From: Spartobacteria bacterium
GTDB lineage: Bacteria > Verrucomicrobiota > Verrucomicrobiia > Chthoniobacterales > UBA6821
Assembly: GCA_947482345.1 (NCBI GenBank)
Contig: CANKJN010000014.1
Span: forward strand, 1-34,836
DNA: 34,836 bases
Reading direction: 5' to 3'
Every line of letters begins with the position of its first letter. Positions within the stretch are counted from its first letter, which is position 1. The position numbers were made by a program, and so were the translations under genes. The notes under the pieces were generated by a model, which had not been told where the DNA came from, searched no databases, and worked only from the letters and a program-made list of their open reading frames with translations. Below, one piece after another: positions 30,816-34,836 of this stretch.

Positions 30816-33347
30816 TCACAACTGCTTGGTCGCCCGCAGATAGGAGATCAAGGAATCCAGAGCGACCTTCCAGTTCCCTGCACGAACCTCAAGCTGTGCC
30901 CGCAGGAGCAGGGCATCCCTGCCGCCGACTCCCCCGCCCCCGCTTTTGAGAGCCTCACCGAGAAGGCGGCGGGCCGAGAGATCGTTCCCTCGCTCCATGT
31001 AATACCTGGCAGCCTCCAGCGGATCGGAAGGGATGTCGCTCCCGGCGGCGATGATGCTCCCTCCATCCTTCTTCGGTTCGGGCATCGGGATCGAGAAGGT
31101 ATCGATCAGCAGCCTGCAGGCCCTTTCCGGTTGACCAGATGCCGCAAGGAGCGAGGCCGTGGTCTGGATGGCAGGTCTTTGAAATTCGGGGTGCGCATCA
31201 AGGAATGATGCAACCGACGCCTTGTCACCGCGACGACTCCAGAGTTCAAAAAAATGCCCCTGTTGCTTGGGCGAAAGAGAATTCAGGAACTTCGCATCGG
31301 CCGCGGCATCGGCAATCTGGCGAGGGTCGCAAGCAGGGTTGGAAAGCCAGACCATCCTCAATTCCTGGGCCAAGGATGCAAGGGGGGGCATTTTGGTTAG
31401 GAGATCCGGGTCCTTTCCAACCTCTTGAAGGACCCTTCCGAAAAGCTCCGAGGAGCGGCGGATTGGACAGCCTGGCAACCGGTCAAGAAGCAACTGGCGC
31501 CGTAGAGATTCCTGCCAAAGTTCGACCGCGGCGTCGGGGTTAACCGGAAGAAGCAACTTGCCCTGCTCAAATGCAAGGCGAGGATCATGAGGGGAGAGGG
31601 CCCTCCCTGCGGCTAACAGATCGACTGCCTCCGGGACGGCCGAATCGTCTCCCGCAAAGAGAAGCAATCCCCCCAACTGGAAGTAGACAGGCTGGGCCAT
31701 CGGATAGGACTTGATCGTTCTCCGGCACTCCCCGATGGCTTGCACGAGCGAGGCATCGTCACCTAGGGAACAAAGCCGGGTCACTCTTTTTTGCGCTTCA
31801 ATCGGTGCAAAGGGTGGTGAGGTCTCGCCATCGAACCACTGAGCCCTGATGAGAAATGCGCCGAGAGCAACGATGCCGGCACCGGCAATGATGAAAAAAA
31901 TCCTCTGGATAGGAAGCGCCGTCCGTCGAGGAGGGGTTGGACCTTGGTCATAACCGAACCCCACGGCCCCCAGCAGCATGATCCACCAGCCAAGCTCGGG
32001 CTTATGGAGAGGCACATCGACAAAGCCGTGCAGCAACTCGGCGAAGCAGGCGCTCAGAAACGCCCAACGCACCGGCCAATGAGTCCCCGACATCCTCCTG
32101 AGACGAGGGATACGCGCCAGCAGGATTGCAATGCCAGCGAAAGCGGCGAGTAGAGCAGGCAACCCGGCCTCGGCAGCCAGCGTGAGCCAGTCACTCTCGG
32201 CATGAAGCGCAGTGGTATCATCCCGAAGGCTTTTGTCGGCATAAAACGGATAGACCTCGGCATAGGTTCCCGGTCCGGTTCCCGTGATAGGTAAATCACG
32301 GATCATGCAAAACGTATCGAGGTAAATCCCTATTCTGGCATCCCTGGCATCCCTTGGATCGGCCGAGGAGGCGCCCTCGGTTCGTGATGCCGCATCGATT
32401 TCGGTCAAGGCACCGCCCGGGAGACTGGCTTCATGAACAGCATGCCCTTTCAAGCGCTCAAGCAGACCGCTTCCCGATTGCAGAAAGAGCACACCGATGA
32501 AGAGAAACAGAATTGCTCCGGCAGGAATAAGCCCACGAGGACGCGATGACTTTCCCAACCCGGCAATCCATATCACAATACCCGCCACCAAAAAGAGAAG
32601 TCCACCGCGCGAATTAGAGAAGAAAAGTAACATCGCGGTGAGAAATGCGAACACCGCACCCGCAAGCAACGCCGCGATCATCCCTCCGCCGTTCACTCCA
32701 CGGTGAATGAGTCCGAGTGACAGGATTGCCCCAGTGAGAAGGAATCCTGCCGTCTGGTTGCGATTACTGAAAAAACCGAATGCCGGTTGGGACCAAGAGT
32801 CCTTGATAAAGAATGGGTAATGCCATCCGGTCTGCCAAGCGATCCAGGCCACCACGGCGTAGAGCGAGCAGCCAACAAGAGCCAGCAGCGCCACCCGCTC
32901 CATTGCCCGAGACGACAAAGGCGATGTTAGACAGTAAATTGCAATGACAAGACTTGCACAGAGCATCACCACCCAAAAAAGGGATGCCAGAGGATCGACC
33001 GTAACTTGATCCGGGAGATGAATTGCCTGAAGGCTCTCCAACCGCAGCCTCCAAGGTGGCATTCCAAACGCGGTCCCAATTGATCCCTTGGGCATCAATG
33101 ACATGGAATCCGCCAGAATAAAGATCGCCCCCATTCCCCAGATCCAACGGGGAGAGGTGCAGGAGAGCGGTATCAAAATCATAACAATACCCGCCGTCAT
33201 TAGAAAAATCCCCATACCCCCCTGCCTTGGACCTCCAGCCAGAAAGACGGCAACCAACGCAGCCGCAATCAGTAGGACAAAGGCCAGTAGCGAACGATCA
33301 CGGCACTGCAGGGAGCCGGATGAGTCATGGGATTGAGGGGCTGTCAC
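30816..33347 (-). CDS. O-antigen ligase/polymerase-like membrane protein with long C-terminal domain
   Basis: This 843-aa protein has about eleven to twelve hydrophobic segments in its first roughly 490 residues. A Wzy_C/O-antigen ligase signature follows the loop: LLFFSNSRGGLLFLVAGIVIW and the periplasmic loop ITGTGPGTYAEVYPFY with ALHAESDWLTLAAEAGLPAL. This family polymerises or attaches polysaccharide repeats at the periplasmic side of the inner membrane. The last roughly 340 residues are soluble and helical (LLGEALKSGGGG, LRAQLEVRAGNWKVALDSLI), resembling TPR-like repeats that may bind partners. It is the first gene of the export locus in transcription order, with its 5' side facing the spacer at 33,348. 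Confidence 0.88.
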   Translation of the reverse strand: MTAPQSHDSSGSLQCRDRSLLAFVLLIAAALVAVFLAGGPRQGGMGIFLMTAGIVMILIPLSCTSPRWIWGMGAIFILADSMSLMPKGSIGTAFGMPPWRLRLESLQAIHLPDQVTVDPLASLFWVVMLCASLVIAIYCLTSPLSSRAMERVALLALVGCSLYAVVAWIAWQTGWHYPFFIKDSWSQPAFGFFSNRNQTAGFLLTGAILSLGLIHRGVNGGGMIAALLAGAVFAFLTAMLLFFSNSRGGLLFLVAGIVIWIAGLGKSSRPRGLIPAGAILFLFIGVLFLQSGSGLLERLKGHAVHEASLPGGALTEIDAASRTEGASSADPRDARDARIGIYLDTFCMIRDLPITGTGPGTYAEVYPFYADKSLRDDTTALHAESDWLTLAAEAGLPALLAAFAGIAILLARIPRLRRMSGTHWPVRWAFLSACFAELLHGFVDVPLHKPELGWWIMLLGAVGFGYDQGPTPPRRTALPIQRIFFIIAGAGIVALGAFLIRAQWFDGETSPPFAPIEAQKRVTRLCSLGDDASLVQAIGECRRTIKSYPMAQPVYFQLGGLLLFAGDDSAVPEAVDLLAAGRALSPHDPRLAFEQGKLLLPVNPDAAVELWQESLRRQLLLDRLPGCPIRRSSELFGRVLQEVGKDPDLLTKMPPLASLAQELRMVWLSNPACDPRQIADAAADAKFLNSLSPKQQGHFFELWSRRGDKASVASFLDAHPEFQRPAIQTTASLLAASGQPERACRLLIDTFSIPMPEPKKDGGSIIAAGSDIPSDPLEAARYYMERGNDLSARRLLGEALKSGGGGVGGRDALLLRAQLEVRAGNWKVALDSLISYLRATKQL

Positions 33348-33892
33348 TGAGGGGTTAAGAGCTTATTTGGGAGAGGGAAGGGAAGCGGAATATAAGTCGC
33401 ACTCCCGGCACGGGCAAGGCATCGTGATTACTCCAGTTTGCTCCATGCTATTTTCAGTAGGGAGAATGAGGCACAAAGCCTCATCTTAAAAAAAAGCAGC
33501 GAAAGAACCATGAAGATCATGAAGCATCGTGACGGCAGTTTACTGCGCCTCTTCCCACGAGCTCGGAAGATGAAGGACGGAACTCCGAACTCTGCTCGGA
33601 ATGTTTCCCCTCCTACTCAGGTTTCAGCTTTCAAGTTTCATCCCTCCTTTTGCCTTCATCCCCTCTTTGCGATCGTTGCGTCCTTTGCGTGAAACTAATT
33701 CCTGTCTTTTCCGGAATATTCCCCCGCTCGGAATAGCGAAGAGCCTCAACAGGCAATAAAGGCCCCCCTGCAAGGACTTAGCGAGGAGAACTAAGAAGGC
33801 GGACAGGCGAGTTTTTCAAAAATTCCTGTTGACGAAGGGTCATGAAAGAGCGAAACTGCGATCAAATGAAGAACCCCTCCACTTCAATCCTC
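33348..33892. other. Gene-free spacer between the exopolysaccharide locus and the small secreted peptide gene
   Basis: About 545 bp without a convincing gene; the plus-strand ORFs at 33438 and 33829 lack family features. It holds GCAGT-tt-ACTGC (about 33,534-33,545), CATCCCTCC/TTCATCCCCTC low-complexity units near 33,635-33,665, and CTTAG-cgaggagaa-CTAAG (about 33,777-33,795). It probably contains divergent promoters for the export operon and the downstream secreted genes. No boxes could be assigned. Confidence 0.45.
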
Positions 33893-34066
33893 ATGAAAAC
33901 AAAGCCTCTTGCTCTTCTCCTAGGAGTCTCGCTCCTACTAGGTGTCATTTCCGAGTCGTACGCCCAGACGCCTACACCTACGCCTACGCCCAGCTCCACA
34001 CCAATCGGCACGCGAGGTAGAAAGGCCCCTCCTGCCCCTCCGAACCGCACTCCTTACAGCGGTTAA
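33893..34066 (+). CDS. Small secreted Thr/Pro-rich peptide
   Basis: A 57-aa frame starting at ATG 33893 (MKTKPLALLLGVSLLLGVISESYA). The ORF track starts 17 residues earlier. A clear signal peptide with likely cleavage after SYA is followed by QTPTPTPTPSSTP, encoded by ACGCCT-like hexamer repeats, and a basic-proline tail (RGRKAPPAPPNRTPYSG). The mature part would be about 33 residues, without cysteines. I do not recognise it; it may be a surface peptide or a repeat-prone orphan. A secreted-protein gene follows about 70 bp downstream on the same strand. Confidence 0.55.
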   Translation: MKTKPLALLLGVSLLLGVISESYAQTPTPTPTPSSTPIGTRGRKAPPAPPNRTPYSG

Positions 34067-34139
34067 ATCATTTGAAGATCGTCATAAACTCCTTACAATC
34101 TCCTGAATAATCCACAGCAACTCACCATCCCATAGAGCC

Positions 34140-34836
34140 ATGACCACCCCCCACAGCACATCCGCTCGGTTAGTCAACCTCGCCTCGTCGCTCTTCGCTC
34201 TCGCAGCGCTCACTACAACCACGACGATTCAGGCACAGAACGTTGCACCGAATGATCCCTCCATACAGCGGTTGAGCAATGCGGTCATCTATTCCGATAA
34301 TTTTATAAATAGCACCAGCCAGAACTATTGGGGAGGTCCTACCAACAATTTCACCTACACCTCCAACTCCGGTGTGAATGTTTATTACACCTCAGTTGGG
34401 ACAAATCCTAACACGATTCAATGGGCCACCATGTTGAATGGACAGAATGGTTGGACCAATATTGGTGTTCAAGGTATACCCAACCAAGGTTTCGGACCAG
34501 GTGTCGTTTATCGAAACCAATCAACTAGTTTCAGAGCAAACCCCAACAATTTTGTTTTGGGAGGTGATTCTTACTTCTCGACGGATATCAATAACTCCGC
34601 GACCTACCCGCAGAGTCAGACCACCTACATCGCCCGCTCGGCGGTCACTCCCTTCAACCAGATCCATTTTGACACCACCTTCCTGATTTATGCTGCTGCA
34701 CCCAACAACAATGGTCAATGGGACACTTTGGGATGGAGCCTCCTCAACAGCGCCGGTCAATCGCTCATGAGCATCAATTTGGATACGGCTGACGATGGAG
34801 CAACATGGAATCTTTCAGCAACTCCTTATGGCAGTA
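34140..34836 (+). CDS. Secreted Asn/Thr-rich protein, partial (3' end outside window)
   Basis: An ATG at 34140-34142 opens a frame of 232 codons that stays open to the window edge. It is not in the ORF track. The N-terminus (MTTPHSTSARLVNLASSLFALAALTTTTTIQAQ) is a signal peptide with likely cleavage after QAQ or nearby. The mature part is rich in Asn, Thr, Ser and Gly, with beta-like segments (VIYSDNFINSTSQNYWGG, IHFDTTFLIYAAAPNNNGQWDTLGWSL). This composition is common in surface-exposed, PEP-CTERM or autotransporter-like proteins. The C-terminus that would show the sorting signal is missing. The codon use is noticeably less GC-rich than the genes before it. Confidence 0.75.
   Translation, partial: MTTPHSTSARLVNLASSLFALAALTTTTTIQAQNVAPNDPSIQRLSNAVIYSDNFINSTSQNYWGGPTNNFTYTSNSGVNVYYTSVGTNPNTIQWATMLNGQNGWTNIGVQGIPNQGFGPGVVYRNQSTSFRANPNNFVLGGDSYFSTDINNSATYPQSQTTYIARSAVTPFNQIHFDTTFLIYAAAPNNNGQWDTLGWSLLNSAGQSLMSINLDTADDGATWNLSATPYGS

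Overview
The window is a GC-rich (about 60%) stretch of bacterial chromosome with dense coding, few clear Shine-Dalgarno sites, and short low-complexity intergenic tracts of the AGGCTGAAGGCT and GGATGAAGG type. Several features fit a Gram-negative bacterium with an outer membrane, most likely of the PVC/Verrucomicrobiota type. These are a polysaccharide-export operon with an outer-membrane barrel, an ExbD/TolR protein, an animal-like UDP-glucose dehydrogenase and secreted Asn/Thr-rich proteins. The phylum is an inference; no rRNA or other phylogenetic marker is present.

Region 1 (1 to about 9,400, minus strand) is a defence island. A type I restriction-modification system is interleaved with two toxin-antitoxin-like modules. 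Transcription order is hsdR; a HigB-type toxin, a HigA-type XRE antitoxin and a SecB-like chaperone (a toxin-antitoxin-chaperone, TAC, module); hsdS; an XRE-ImmA/IrrE metallopeptidase; a DUF4411-like PIN nuclease; hsdM; and an unrecognised gene that runs off the left edge. Spacing is tight (4-nt gaps and 8, 11 and 26-nt overlaps). A perfect palindrome precedes each TA module, so each probably has its own autoregulated internal promoter. This composite locus is the most interesting thing in the window.

Region 2 (about 9,400-12,100) holds a REP-like palindromic element, a membrane GT-C-like protein translationally coupled to a PAP2 phosphatase, a 21-bp direct repeat, and a C-terminal remnant of a zinc-type alcohol dehydrogenase. 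The remnant sits directly before an intact fucU.

Region 3 (about 12,100-23,300) is ordinary housekeeping: fucU, fabI, an FAD-linked oxidase, purT, an FKBP lipoprotein, fabF, a DUF4870 protein, a LytTR response regulator, nrdR with a zinc-finger-less ATP-cone-like partner, a HIT protein, exbD-def, and an HD-domain protein.

Region 4 (about 23,300-33,350, minus strand) is an exopolysaccharide locus. In transcription order it has an O-antigen ligase/polymerase-like protein with a long C-terminal domain, an outer-membrane barrel, a Wza-like export protein, a Wzc-like tyrosine autokinase with a Tyr-rich tail, UDP-xylose synthase and UDP-glucose 6-dehydrogenase. The last two together convert UDP-glucose to UDP-xylose.

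Region 5 (about 33,350 to the end) has a gene-poor spacer, a small secreted Thr/Pro-rich peptide, and the start of a large secreted Asn/Thr-rich protein cut by the window edge.
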